Source: Azolla caroliniana (taxonomy: Eukaryota > Polypodiophyta). From it: 64,000 bases of DNA. This document shows, in pieces, positions 11,041 through 22,168 of the stretch; within the stretch, counting starts at the first letter, position 1, and each line of letters begins with the position of its first letter. The position numbers and the translations under genes were made by a program. The stretch is taken from NCBI GenBank assembly GCA_043228905.1, contig JBHGNT010000001.1, positions 36,828,001 through 36,892,000 on the forward strand. Direction: 5' to 3'. The notes under the pieces are model-generated. The model was not told the DNA's origin and did no database searches. It was given only the letters and a program-made list of their open reading frames with translations.

Positions 11041-14012
11041 CCATAGCTGCAAAGGTTACTCACTTTTTACCTTGCAAGAATTCAATTTTCTACTAATCTG
11101 GTAGCCCTCCTTTCAAAACAGTGATCGGACAGAAAGGAAGAAAAGGTGCAAGTTAGCCATAGCCATAGCCGTAGCCGTAGCTAGTTCAAAGCTAGCTAAC
11201 CCTTTACTCATGGTCCATGGTCATTCACTCTCCGGGTAGTAAACAGATGTAGCAGATCAGAAAATGACTAGCTTTTAGCTTACGTAAGGTCCACGGAAGG
11301 AGCCTATTCAATCAGAAAGGGTCATCTATCCCATCAGATGACCGACCTGCCATGGATCCTTAATGAACCCTTCCTTTTTTTTGTCTCAATCATGACCTGT
11401 GCCATATAACTCTTTTTCTCCTTCTTTTCTGGTTTTGCACTAAAAAGAAAACCTCCTTTTCTTGCTATTTTTACACTCGTTTGATCCTTGGCTCTCATCT
11501 CATCATCTCGGAGGGGGTTGCCAAGCAGACGCTGGAATTCGGGAACTCGATTGAGGATTAGTAAGTAATGTTGAAACTTGAGACACCTCAATCGTGTTCA
11601 CATTGCAAGTTAGCCAGCAAACGATCCCTACGGTTCCGTTTCTTTTTTCACAGAACTTGATTAGGAAGTCAAGACATAGTAAATTATATATGACTTAGCT
11701 TAAGCTACCACTATTTTATATGTGCGATGCGAGGCGGTGTTCACCCAACCTATCTATCATAAATAAATCACACAACAGTACATTGGGGTATCTACATGGT
11801 GAATGTTAGGTCTAGTTCACAAGCATGGTAATGAAACACACATGTCTTATCGCTGTTGTATTTGAATTTACCAATGGAAAAATGGGTGGAATATCTCGAT
11901 CCAAGCATATCTTGTTGAAGAAAGAGAAGGTGGGAACCAATGCAAAATAAGGGCCTCCCTCGATTTCCAAAGCGATATATATATTCTTATATATGAAAAC
12001 AAAATGAAAGTTCATAATATGGGAAAAGTAAAGGTGATTGCCTTACGACACTTTAACTAATCCAAATCCCAATTTGTGATTTCTTAGGTTCTTTTTCAAC
12101 GTGACAACTCCCTTTCAAATTGATCCATAATTGAATAAACAATTGATGATTGTCATGTTGAACTATACCTAGTTTTGTGAGTACGTGTCCATTTGGATAT
12201 GCTTTTGTTCATGTTGTGTTTAATATAAAAAGCAATGGTTTTGTTCTTATTTCATTTGGTTTTGCTTTGTTAGCCAAACAAAAGTGTCCAATCGTCAAGA
12301 ACACCTTTTCTTCTTATTATTATTTCGCATGGACAAGGTCATCCCTTGTATGTTGATGTGTCGACCTAATTGTTTGCACGTGGTTTATTGGAATCTGAGG
12401 GGTTGGGCATTTGCTTGGATGGTGACCCCTTGATATCTACCATTTGATGGTCTCTCCTTAGCCATTCATCTCATTCGATACCTACAATCAAGCACGTGAT
12501 ATGGACCAAAGGGCCATTGAGAGTTGTGATGGATATTATTGTTTATTCACTCACTGCAGTTGTCTTAGTCCCTTGGCTTGTCAACTTTTGACTCTTATGT
12601 TTGGAAGAGCACTCTCCAAGGTGAAATATTGTTGTTGTTAATGAAATGATGTTAGCCTACCCAAGAATACAAAGAAGGACATTTGCAACATGCAAGATAT
12701 GGCCAACAAGCCCATCTTGGCAAGTATGTCCATAATCTGCATGTAGTGGATTAGGATGAAAAGGCTTGGTAAGTTGGGTTGTTTTTTATTTGGGTTCGAT
12801 GAAATGATGAGTTTGTTTGCCTACATCGTGCAATGATGGATCGATTGGGTATTTGCCAAGTTGCTTTCCATTATGTCAAGATGTATATGTATAGAGGTGG
12901 TCGTGCTTGAATTGATAACTTCATGCACACAAAATAGATTGATTATTTGTGTAGGTTAATATTGGGGTAGCGATCTTATTTTCTAGATCAATTTCAATCT
13001 TCACATTTGTCTATTTTGTGGCTCAAAATTATTACCATTCTTTTGTGTTATAGGAGTTCATCTAAAACTCGATAAGTGTTTGATATGAAATGCTTGCCGA
13101 ATAAATGAGAACCCACATGATAAAACATGCTATGTTTGAATGATTTTGACTAATTCAATTAACAATGAATTGGAAACCATTTTAACATGTCATTTCATAT
13201 ATTTAGAAAAGGTGTCCATCATCTAAAACTACAAAGGTGGAATAAGAAAAGGCAAATAGGCGTGGAGGCCATGGTATCGAGATCATAAGTAGAAATGAAA
13301 GTTAACACCACAACAAGGTACCATATCTATGGTAACTGACCATGACACGATTATGTGCAAATACATACAAGAATAAAAGAGTATCATCGTTGGGTCACTG
13401 AAGGGGACAATAAGAGTAGCTAGGAGGATGACGTATGGAAAGCCATAGGCTACGTCCACAACTAAAACTTCCACCATCCCCAACGGAACCACATGAAGGC
13501 GTAAGTATGGCAATCGAGGTAGGATAGGAATATCATATACATCAATTATTAGCAAACACAGCCATACACATGGGGCTCTCTTGATTACTTTCATTGATAT
13601 CTTAGGTGTGCCTAGGCATGTGGGAGACATATTATTTATGTTGCCAAAATATTGAACAACGAAAAACAATGGAGGAGGCTACCAGCAGGTAGGTAATTGC
13701 TAATAGGTATGGTAAAATCTCTTAACACCTAAAAGGTGTGACGACTCACTCGCCCAGTTTCTCGAGTGAGTTATAACATCAGAATAGAGTGAAAACAAGG
13801 GAATGTATACGGCAGAAGGAGCTGAGGCCTAGCGGAAATTTGGAAGATGGGTTCTTTGAACAGAATGAAATATAAGAGAATGCATATAGCGAGAGGGAGC
13901 TCAGTCAGGCCCAGCGATTATGCTTCAAAAGGAGCGGAAATATGAAGTGGGGTCCTTAGATTCCCTCTTGTATAGTGTGGGTCTGGGTCGATTGATTTAT
14001 TTCTGATATAAT
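11041..14012. other. intergenic, no convincing gene
   Basis: Mostly AT-rich sequence. Seen here: a short CCATAG/CCGTAG repeat at about 11158-11183; a perfect 9-bp inverted repeat (ACTCACTCG 13744-13752, CGAGTGAGT 13763-13771); and two related blocks at about 13800-13950 (GGAGCTGAGGCCTAGCGGAA and GGAGCTCAGTCAGGCCCAGC). The 128-residue minus frame at 13283-13669 has no recognisable domain and was not called. Confidence 0.5.
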
Positions 14013-14048
14013 ATGTATTCGTCGCTGGAATGCGCAGAGCCCACATAG
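14013..14048 (+). promoter_or_regulatory. uORF overlapping the PPR start codon
   Basis: An ATG at 14013 opens an 11-codon frame that stops with TAG at 14046-14048. It overlaps the PPR start at 14030 in another frame. If the mRNA includes it, ribosomes starting here would terminate just past the main ATG, which could lower or tune PPR translation. The transcript start is unknown. Confidence 0.4.
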
Positions 14049-16705
14049 TGTGCTTTCATCTTCATCGCCGAAAAGCAAATTTCTCCACAGCTCTTGCACA
14101 GAAGGTGCAAAATACACATGTCTTTGAAGGTTTGATAAGATCACTATGCAAAGAAGGCCGTCTTAAGGAGGCTATTAACATTATGGAAAAATTAGATAAA
14201 AAGAAACCCTTTATATGGATGAAAACTTTTCACTGCCTTCTAGATGTATGTGCACTCGAAGGAAACATAGTATCAGGGTTAGAGGTACATTACCTTATCA
14301 TCAAACATGGGTTCAGTTCAAATGCTTTTATCGCCCGGAGATTGATTAGAATGTTTGTGGCTTGTGAAAGCTTATCAAAGGCTAATGAAGTGTTTTCTCA
14401 ATTGGTAGAACAAAGTGTGTTCACATGGTGTTCAATCATATTAGCTCATATGAGGCTAGATAACAATATTGAACAAACTCTTGAGTTATTTCGTCGAATG
14501 CATCTCTCGAATGTGATGTTAGATTCTCACACATATGTGGTTATTCTTAAAGCTTGCTCCAATTCTGCCTCACTATGTCAAGGCAAGATTTTCCATCTCT
14601 ACATCCTGCAAGAAATCAGCTTGCAATCTAATGTAGTGGTAGGGAACGCTCTTATAAGTTTGTATATAAGTTGTGGAGTCATCGATGATGCGAGAAAAGT
14701 GTTCATTGAACTACGAGAACGGGATGTGGTATCGTGGAACACAATGATTGGTGGATTCTCTTCCCTTAATGAGGGAAGTCATGAGGCTTTCAATTTCTTT
14801 TGGCAAATGCAAATGGAAGGTGTTGAGCCTGATAGAGTTACATATATTCATATGCTAAGAGTATGTACATATGTGGAATCCTTAACATTAGGAAAGTTGA
14901 TTCATGGGTTCCTCTTTGAGCATGGAATTACTTTGAGTGAAGCCATAGGAAATGCATTGATCGATATGTATGCAAAGTTGGATAACTTGGAGGAGGCTTG
15001 TAAAATCTTTAGAAGAATGAAAGCGCCTACTTTGGTAACATGGTGTGCATTAATTGATGCCCATGGACAACAAGGACTTGCCCTTGAGGCTCTTGAGCTT
15101 TTTGAAGAGATGCAAGCAAAGTTTATAGATCCAGATGAAATTTTGCTTGTAACTATTCTAAGGCCATGCACCGAGGTACGAGCCCTTGATCATGGAAGGC
15201 ATATCCATGCCTGTATAATAAAAAAGGGTTATGTAATAGATGCAATAATTGGAGACTCTCTTGTGAGTTTCTACTGTAGATGCGGAAAGGTCAATGATGC
15301 TAGAGTTGTGTTTGATGCATTGCACGAGGTTAATGCTGTCACATGGAGTACAATAATAACTGGATATGCACAAAAGAGACAATTCCGAGATGCATTGTTT
15401 CTTTTCTCGAAGATGCAATATGCAGGCGTGTGTCTGGAACAAAGCACATATCTTAGTGTCTTGAAATTGTGCACCTGTGAGATTGATGTAAGCTGGGGAA
15501 TGGTTCTACATGATCAAATTGTGAAGATAGGACTAGAAACCAATGTATTTATTGCATGCGCCCTCATGAAAGCCTATATAAGATCTGGGAGTCTATCAGA
15601 TGCCCGCCTTATCTTCAATAAGTCAACGAAACAAGATGTGATGATATGGAATGTGATGTTGTCTGGCTATGCACAACATGATGGTGTAGAGGCTTTGCAT
15701 TTTTTTGTGCAAATGCATGAAAAAGGGCACGCAGACCTACTAAATGCAACTACATTTTCAAGTGTCTTGAAGGCATGCCGTGTAACAGGAGCTCTTCGTA
15801 GGGGGAGGATAATTCATAGTTACATTCTCGAAAGAGGAGTTCAAGCTGATACGCACTTAGGAACTGGTCTTACCATGATGTATGCAATGTGTGGGGTCCT
15901 TCGAGATGGTTGCAAAGCATTTGAAGATGGACCAAAGGATGCTGTGTCATCTTGGAATGCAATCATTACAGGGTGTGCACAACATCAAGATTATGATTCA
16001 GCACGACAATATTTTGATCTGATGTTAAGGAGAAACTTGAAACCCAATAATGCGACATTTGCTAGTCTCCTTTCTTCTTGCAATGTAAGAGCTGCTATTC
16101 AGCTTTTCAAGGAGATGATGAATGAATACCACATATTAGGGGAGTCTAATCATTATGATTGCTTTATCAATCTCCTTGGGCGAGGAGGGTATCTAAGTGA
16201 TGCAGAGAATATACTCTTGACCATTCCAATGCTTCCATCGTCATCATCATTAGAGGTTGACAATACGGGGTGGATCTCTTTACTCAACAATTGCAAAGCT
16301 CATGGAAATGTGGAGTTAGGAGAAGGATGCTTCGACCATTGGGTCTTAAGGAATGGTAAGAATGCGGCCGGATATCTTCTCATGTCTGATATATATGTGG
16401 AGAAGGGCATGTTTGAGGATGCGGAAAATGTAGAGAAACTCCGTAATGGTGTGAATGCATGGAAGAAGCCAGGAAAGGCATGTCTCGAGGTCTATAATGA
16501 TGTATATGAGTTTGTTGTGGGAGATGCCTCGTCGCCTCCAAATCTTGATGTCAGAGAGAAGTTTCTGAGGTTGAAAGTGAAGTTAAAAGATGAAGGATAC
16601 TTCCCTAATTTTCATTCGGCATTTCAATCATATAGCATGACTTTGCAAGAGGTAAAACAAACTGTAGCTGGAAATCAAGTTCCATTGCTTGCTACAATGT
16701 CATAA
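14030..16705 (+). CDS. PLS-class pentatricopeptide repeat protein, E domain with decayed DYW
   Basis: Intact 891-residue intronless frame starting at ATG. The N-terminus (MRRAHIVCFHLHRRK) is basic and lacks acidic residues, as expected for a mitochondrial or plastid presequence. The body is made of P-L-S type repeats with family hallmarks: VVVGNALISLYISCG, RDVVSWNTMIGGF, GVEPDRVTYIHMLRVC, AIGNALIDMYAK. From about residue 743 comes an E-type end (GWISLLNNCKAHGNVELGE, then KPGKACLEVYNDVYEFVVGD). It runs into LKDEGYFPN, the usual lead-in to a DYW deaminase domain, and stops about 35 residues later without the HxE and CxxC zinc-site motifs. Such proteins bind organelle RNA, and E-class members serve C-to-U editing by recruiting a DYW domain in trans. 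The target RNA cannot be read from sequence alone. No introns or frame breaks are seen. Confidence 0.92.
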   Translation: MRRAHIVCFHLHRRKANFSTALAQKVQNTHVFEGLIRSLCKEGRLKEAINIMEKLDKKKPFIWMKTFHCLLDVCALEGNIVSGLEVHYLIIKHGFSSNAFIARRLIRMFVACESLSKANEVFSQLVEQSVFTWCSIILAHMRLDNNIEQTLELFRRMHLSNVMLDSHTYVVILKACSNSASLCQGKIFHLYILQEISLQSNVVVGNALISLYISCGVIDDARKVFIELRERDVVSWNTMIGGFSSLNEGSHEAFNFFWQMQMEGVEPDRVTYIHMLRVCTYVESLTLGKLIHGFLFEHGITLSEAIGNALIDMYAKLDNLEEACKIFRRMKAPTLVTWCALIDAHGQQGLALEALELFEEMQAKFIDPDEILLVTILRPCTEVRALDHGRHIHACIIKKGYVIDAIIGDSLVSFYCRCGKVNDARVVFDALHEVNAVTWSTIITGYAQKRQFRDALFLFSKMQYAGVCLEQSTYLSVLKLCTCEIDVSWGMVLHDQIVKIGLETNVFIACALMKAYIRSGSLSDARLIFNKSTKQDVMIWNVMLSGYAQHDGVEALHFFVQMHEKGHADLLNATTFSSVLKACRVTGALRRGRIIHSYILERGVQADTHLGTGLTMMYAMCGVLRDGCKAFEDGPKDAVSSWNAIITGCAQHQDYDSARQYFDLMLRRNLKPNNATFASLLSSCNVRAAIQLFKEMMNEYHILGESNHYDCFINLLGRGGYLSDAENILLTIPMLPSSSSLEVDNTGWISLLNNCKAHGNVELGEGCFDHWVLRNGKNAAGYLLMSDIYVEKGMFEDAENVEKLRNGVNAWKKPGKACLEVYNDVYEFVVGDASSPPNLDVREKFLRLKVKLKDEGYFPNFHSAFQSYSMTLQEVKQTVAGNQVPLLATMS

Positions 16706-17653
16706 GGAATGTATATTGAAAAACCTGAAATTTAAGTCATTGGGGCATTATCCAAATCTATGGGCTAAGTGGCAGTTCTAACAGCAATAAGCCCATGGTG
16801 GGTCCATTGCTTGCTACAATGCAATATGTGGTATCATCAACATCAAGTTATTTATGCCATTTCCATATTCTCCTATTCTATGAATAGAAAGCCAATTCAA
16901 GTTGTTTATACACGTGTGCAAAATGTACATGATGAAGAATGTGACATTTATGACAACTCTATGGCTTGGATCATAATTTTGATGGGTTCAATCTAAAGAT
17001 TTATCCTGTCATGTATCTATTGAGCCTCAAGAATTGTCTATTATATGAACCTAAAGCTTGTATTTTGTGGGTCTATACCCTTGATCTATGACAGTATATT
17101 ATAATCTTGACATCTCAATTAGAAACATGTTGAATCTTTGTTTTCATCATGCATCTATTGTACATGGATACACATTCATACTGAATAAGTAAATTTCAGC
17201 TTTAGTCAGTTTGGCACAAACACAAACATATGCAACATGCACATTCACATAATTATATGCTTCCCCTAATGATCTTAGTTAACTACCCAGAAAGGTGGAG
17301 GTTAGCCCACTTAGGTCAATGCATTCAATTCTTGTATTAAATGACGATTACCATGTCCCCCCTCCCTCTGACACAAATTTTTTCCTTGGTCAAAGAAGAA
17401 TGTGATCATAAAATTCCTCTGTGTTAGCAAATTGCACCAATTTTTTTTGCCATTTAAACAACTTGAAATTATGAGTGCGTTAGATACTCGCTTTTTTATG
17501 CAAATTGGCTCATATTTGCCTCACAACACTTCTTTAGGCTCTAATACCAATCGTTTTGGTGATGATCTAATATGCATAATATGGAGATTCTTTTAAGATG
17601 ATTTGTGGCTTGATTGTGAGGAGTTATGGTTGTTGTTTTTATACATATATGTA

Positions 17654-17693
<40 letters not shown>

Positions 17694-19375
17694 ACACAAA
17701 CTCAAGGCTTTGGGTAAGGAGATTCAATGCCACGAGTTGTAGAATTCATAGTAATTGAATGTTGGGCTTTTGCCATGTAACATTATTGCCCAATTTCTAA
17801 GAGGGTGTTTGCTAATATACAAATCATGTAGTTGCTCGAAGTAAGACCAACAATAAAGTTACTGAGACATTGTTTGCACACTAGAGTAGAAAGTCAAAGA
17901 TTTTTCTCTATGCATAACACCATAAAATTGAGATATTCCTCATAATCCTTGGTTATGTTTATGAGTATCGTTTGAGCGTTTTTCCTTCTTTCTTGAAATG
18001 CTTGTTGTGTTTGACACTAGAGAATGCTTCACACTATTCTTGAATACATACACGCACACACACATGGATGGGTGCATGTATGTAGTATATACAAACATAT
18101 GTAAACATATATAGAATCATTTTCACAATTTTGAATTATTGCAACATTAATCTTGAGCTTTTCGTTAGTTCCCCCGTAAAGCGGTAAACTAGTAAATGTT
18201 AGAAAAAAAGGTTGAAGCATCTTGCAATGATGTACATAACCGATTGGATGGATTGGAAGCATTATAGATTGGGGATAGAGATGAATCAACTACATACTAA
18301 TAACAATAATGGATCACATAATCGAGGAAAATGAGGCAACAAAATGTATACGTATAACAAGGCTTAGATGTAACATAAGTATTTCCTCTCCTCTAAACTA
18401 TATGTATGTAAATGTTACATAGTTGGGACTATGTATGTAATGTTGTACATATATAGTTGGGAGGGGAGGGCATCTCTGAAAATATGGGAAAACCGAGATC
18501 TTAGACTGATATTTCATTTCAGAATGTCCAACTTCCCATTCTTGTCCACCTGATGTGAAAGGAAACATACAAACCCTAATTTGTTAGCTGTATATATACT
18601 TCGACATAGCTGCTCCCAGCGTCGTGTCGGAGTGCGAAGCTTTCCATGGCCAGTGATGATCGAAAATGATATATATTACCTACATTGTCAGATTTCATAG
18701 TTGATGAGAAATCAGTAGCTGAGGCCACAAGAAAGCTCTTTCTCTCTCTCTCTCTCTCCTTAGTTTTCGATTACTGTTTCTCCCCTGCCCTTCTTGTTAT
18801 TTAATTTTATGTTGTTTTCTTCCTCTGTAGTTTCTGCTTCTGTTTTCTGGGTCTTTGTTTCCTTGCTTGCTTATCGTCCTTTCTTTGTATCATACTTTTG
18901 CATATGAAATATGTGACTTGTCTGTGCTCAGATTTAATGTGTTAAATAGGATACTGTATAGCTACTGTGGAGTAAGACTGGTTGCCATATACATGACCGA
19001 AAGACATACACGACAAACCCGTGATTTAACTTTAGACAGAACTAATCCACAAAACTCGCCGTTAGAAATCAAGAGATAATGTATAACAGTATGACCGGCC
19101 AGACGCATAGCTTACAAATGCCTCTATTACACAAATTTGGTCATGTCCCAACCACTATTACACAATATCCAGCATCATGACACATATCATGTATCCCTGC
19201 AGATAATAGTTCTTCGCGCAGTTGATATTACATTTGATGCCAATCATTCCATTGGTAACAGGTGACACAGTATGAAGACTATGTCGTATCCCCGATTTTA
19301 ATTATTTTCTACCAATATAACTGAACATTGTCTCTCGAATGCTTTAAGATTCGTGGAATGGTCCAATCTTGTAAT
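16706..19375. other. intergenic; AT and TC microsatellites
   Basis: The 3' flank of the PPR gene, then AT-rich sequence. A (TA)n tract spans 17642-17691 and a (TC)n tract 18739-18758. Open frames here (such as 16769-16996 and 18029-18289) show no domain. The last few hundred bases are the likely 3'UTR side of the ELF4-like gene. Confidence 0.5.
17642..17691. repeat. (TA)n microsatellite
   Basis: TA-rich run interrupted by a few G/C at its left end, then about 30 bases of pure TA. Confidence 0.9.
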
Positions 19376-19681
19376 CTAGTTTTGATTGTCCTCTTCCATT
19401 GACTGAGCAAAGTCTGTTGAAAGCTTGGCGTAAAGCTCTACAATTTGGGAGATGTTCCCATTGAGCTCCCGGATTAGGCCCACATTGCGGGTGAGTTTCT
19501 CGGGTAATTTGCTCTCGTGGTTCTCATTAATTTCATGGATAAGGATTCGGTTCTGGTCTAGGATTTCCTGTACTTGGGAGAACTTTGTCTGGAAATTCTG
19601 CCAAACCTGGTGCCTCTGGATAATGTTAACGTATTTCTCATGAATCTCCTCCTGGATTGGGAACTTCTCATTTCCGGCCAT
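19376..19681 (-). CDS. ELF4-like: ELF4-like circadian clock protein
   Basis: A 101-residue frame matching the small plant-specific ELF4/ELF4-like family (DUF1313). Seen in order: VWQNFQTKFSQVQEILDQNR (residues 26-45), INENHESK (51-58), RNVGLIRELNGNI (65-77) and LYAKLSTDF (83-91). These are the conserved helices and the loop of the family. ELF4 joins ELF3 and LUX in the evening complex, a nuclear repressor of the plant clock that gates growth and flowering. I chose the ATG at 19681-19679 because the frame upstream has no other ATG (the open frame extends to a GTG at 19729), and the resulting length fits the family (about 100-125 residues). It is intronless, as in Arabidopsis. The region upstream carries two G-boxes and an evening-element-like site. 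ELF4 versus ELF4-LIKE assignment needs a tree. Confidence 0.9.
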   Translation of the reverse strand: MAGNEKFPIQEEIHEKYVNIIQRHQVWQNFQTKFSQVQEILDQNRILIHEINENHESKLPEKLTRNVGLIRELNGNISQIVELYAKLSTDFAQSMEEDNQN

Positions 19682-19903
19682 CTCATGTGGTTGCCCTATA
19701 GGCTCCCAGTAGATTGCTTCAGGAAACACCTTATTCTGAATACAAGCATCAAAACAAGCTCACCTGTCTTCCTATTTCTGCACGTATTGTCTACCTGTGG
19801 CTGTCTTAGTATCTGCCTCTGAGTTTCTTTCTTATCCTCTGTAGCGATCAGCCCTCTTTCTCTCAATTCCTCTCTCCTCTCTACCAAAATCTAACTTCTT
19901 TAC

Positions 19904-19941
19904 TCTGTGTCTGTGTCTGTGTCTGTGTGTCTCTCTCTCTG
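19904..19941. repeat. TGTGTC/TC low-complexity tract in the ELF4-like leader
   Basis: Imperfect TGTGTC repeats followed by a short TC run lie between the ELF4-like ATG and the candidate TATA box. On the gene strand this is a GACACA/GA-rich tract, probably in the 5'UTR. Confidence 0.6.
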
Positions 19942-19987
19942 GTTTTCCGGATCTGAGCAGTATCTTTTGGCGGGCGATTTATGTACA

Positions 19988-19995
19988 TAATTATA
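19988..19995 (-). promoter_or_regulatory. candidate TATA box of the ELF4-like gene
   Basis: TATAATTA on the minus strand, about 310 bases upstream of the ATG. It would give a leader of roughly 280 bases. It is tentative because AT-rich words are common here. Confidence 0.3.
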
Positions 19996-20044
19996 CGGAC
20001 TCGAGAGAGATTTTGGGCAGATTCGAGATCCGGAAGAAAAGATG

Positions 20045-20053
20045 ATAATATCT
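20045..20053 (+). promoter_or_regulatory. evening-element-like site
   Basis: ATAATATCT matches the evening element AAAATATCT at 8 of 9 positions. It lies about 365 bases upstream of the ELF4-like ATG. In Arabidopsis, CCA1/LHY-type MYB factors bind such sites to time evening genes including ELF4. Function here is inferred. Confidence 0.4.
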
Positions 20054-20115
20054 TGGCCCTTTTTAGACTACACTCCCATAGGTCCACATGGGCGAAGAAA
20101 ACCAATGGCGTGAGG

Positions 20116-20147
20116 CCACGTGGTGGAGCCTCGATCCACCCACGTGG
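20116..20147. promoter_or_regulatory. pair of palindromic G-boxes upstream of the ELF4-like gene
   Basis: Two identical CCACGTGG octamers at 20116-20123 and 20140-20147, 24 bases apart. Each contains the CACGTG G-box bound by bZIP (HY5 type) and bHLH (PIF type) light-signalling factors. ACGT-containing elements upstream of ELF4 are known targets of HY5 together with FHY3/FAR1 in Arabidopsis, so this arrangement fits a light- and clock-regulated promoter. Confidence 0.6.
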
Positions 20148-20492
20148 CAGAAATTTTATTATTTTGTATTCCCCTCTCAAAATACTGTTCCTTTTGAAAT
20201 TTCTGTGTCGCCCATCTCACCCATCCCCTCCTTTCTTTTACAGCCTCGCTCTGTCTGTGTCTGTCCTTCTGTCTGCCTGTGCCTGTGGACGGCATTTTCT
20301 TTTAATTCTAAATGAATGCTTCGTATGATCGATTTCTCACTGAGACAATACATAATATTTAGTAGTAGACTTGCTCTTTATCTCCACTTTTCTTTCATGT
20401 ACTCTACTTACCTACCTACAAAATAAATGAAAGATCGTGAACCACTTACACACATTATTACCACACGAACACACCCACCACCGTCACACACA

Positions 20493-20532
<40 letters not shown>

Positions 20533-22168
20533 GATTGTGATCACGATTCACGTATGCAACAAGAATGTTGTTGAATTGATATATATTTGGCAAATATCGA
20601 AGAATCAAATTTAATGTAGTGGAAATTTTGGATGTTAGAGCATGTGGGGATCATTTCCTCATCTGCATATTCAGGTTTTCTATTGGCTTTAGAAGACTAA
20701 AAATTTGGGAACAAACGAATTCTACATACCATTAATATAATTGTGTGTTCTTACCAAAAAGAAAAAAGAGGCAGGGTTGCCACATTCAAGCATGCCAAAC
20801 AAATCGAAAGAGGGGGGTGTGGGTTTATCATGTTCACTTAGAAACGAAGGAATTAGGGCACGAAGTTCTGATCATGGTACATATTAGGTAAGAATTGCAA
20901 TCATGTTTGTTGAATAAAGCAAATGGAGGTCCCAAATTCCGATATTTATATTCACAAGAATGCATGTGATGTCTTTGGTTACCCTTGTTTCCTTGACCAA
21001 TGCCATAGGCTCCTACAATTCTTTTTTTTATGGTACATAATAGTTTACGATTCATCTTTGGAGATGAGAGGAAAAGCATAATCAATTTTTGTCTTTCGCA
21101 ATTAGATATGATACATTTATTAAGGCTGAAAATAAAAGGAATAGCACATTTCATAAAAAAGAAGGAAAAACACCAAAACGCCTTAGATTTGCCCTTCAGT
21201 TCTTAAATGCCGCAAAGCTAAGTTTTTGCTACCTTCGTGATAACTGACTTCATTGTTTGTTAATCAAGAAGTTTTTCTTAAAAACTTGAATGCCCCTTTC
21301 TTTTTTTTTATTCTAGTTATGGGCCTATGAAGAAAACACAGCGAAGACTTAGTATGTGTATTGCTTGAGCCATTTTAGATATTCACCACTAGACAGACCA
21401 CTTGGATGACTAATATTCACTACCATGATCCAGTGTGTTGTTTAAATTGAAACCAACAATGCCAAACCATAATCATATAGGGTTGATTTGTGTCGGTTCA
21501 TTGTGTAACATATAGTATTCATTACACTTATTAGTGATCAAGAGACGTTCCTAGGAGGAGGTGAGCATGACATTTCGAGTGTCATAGCATTTACTATTGA
21601 TGAACAATACTCTCCAAAGTCACTCAAAGGTGCATTAAATATTTATTTACGATGCAATCATGTCTCAGGCAAAGTATATATCGGGCAATAATGAGATGGT
21701 GCAATAACAAAATCTATTATTGGGCATTGTTCAAAGCAAGGGTCGAGTCTTGTGAAATAGGTTTTCAGATGACAAGGAATCGAGATAACCTTCTTTCAAA
21801 GTGACTTTATTATGATACCCTTAACTTCTCTTGAGCAATCGGCTTAGATACCGAGCCATGAGGTACTCAAAAATTACTCGGCAAACAACTCTTTAGCGAG
21901 GTTTCCGAAAGTGTGTGTAAGGTCGCGAAGGTTTTAGAAACTGCGTAAAATGCCCCCCCTGAGTTTTTAGAATTCGCATTGGGAATACCCTCACAACTAT
22001 AGCAATTATGTACATACATACATTTGATCTCCTCAAATTGGCTCATGGAGCACGGAAGAAGCAAAGCTATGGTGAAGCCATGCTCCGGATCCTTTGATTC
22101 CACGCAACATCGACACCTCTTTCCTCTCTGTTCCCTCTCTCCCTATCCGACTCTTCTTCCCTTCATCC
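20148..22168. other. intergenic; GA microsatellite
   Basis: A (GA)n tract lies at about 20494-20529. The remainder is AT-rich with no supported gene. The end (about 22090-22168) is the pyrimidine-rich leader of the twin-CX9C gene. Confidence 0.5.
20494..20529. repeat. (GA)n microsatellite
   Basis: GA run upstream of the ELF4-like promoter region. Confidence 0.9.

Noticed and set aside
13283-13669. 128-residue minus-strand open frame before the PPR gene
   Set aside because: Hydrophobic but without domain resemblance, splice-supported neighbours or promoter; most likely chance.
18600-18670. Possible microRNA precursor around a GC-rich patch
   Set aside because: No match to conserved plant microRNA sequences that I know, and no convincing long hairpin by eye.
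19682-19729. Longer ELF4-like start giving 117 residues
   Set aside because: That frame opens with GTG; the first ATG is at 19681 and gives the usual family length.
22094-22168. N-terminal extension of the twin-CX9C protein
   Set aside because: It begins with TTG, not ATG, and the extra residues are encoded by the pyrimidine-rich leader.
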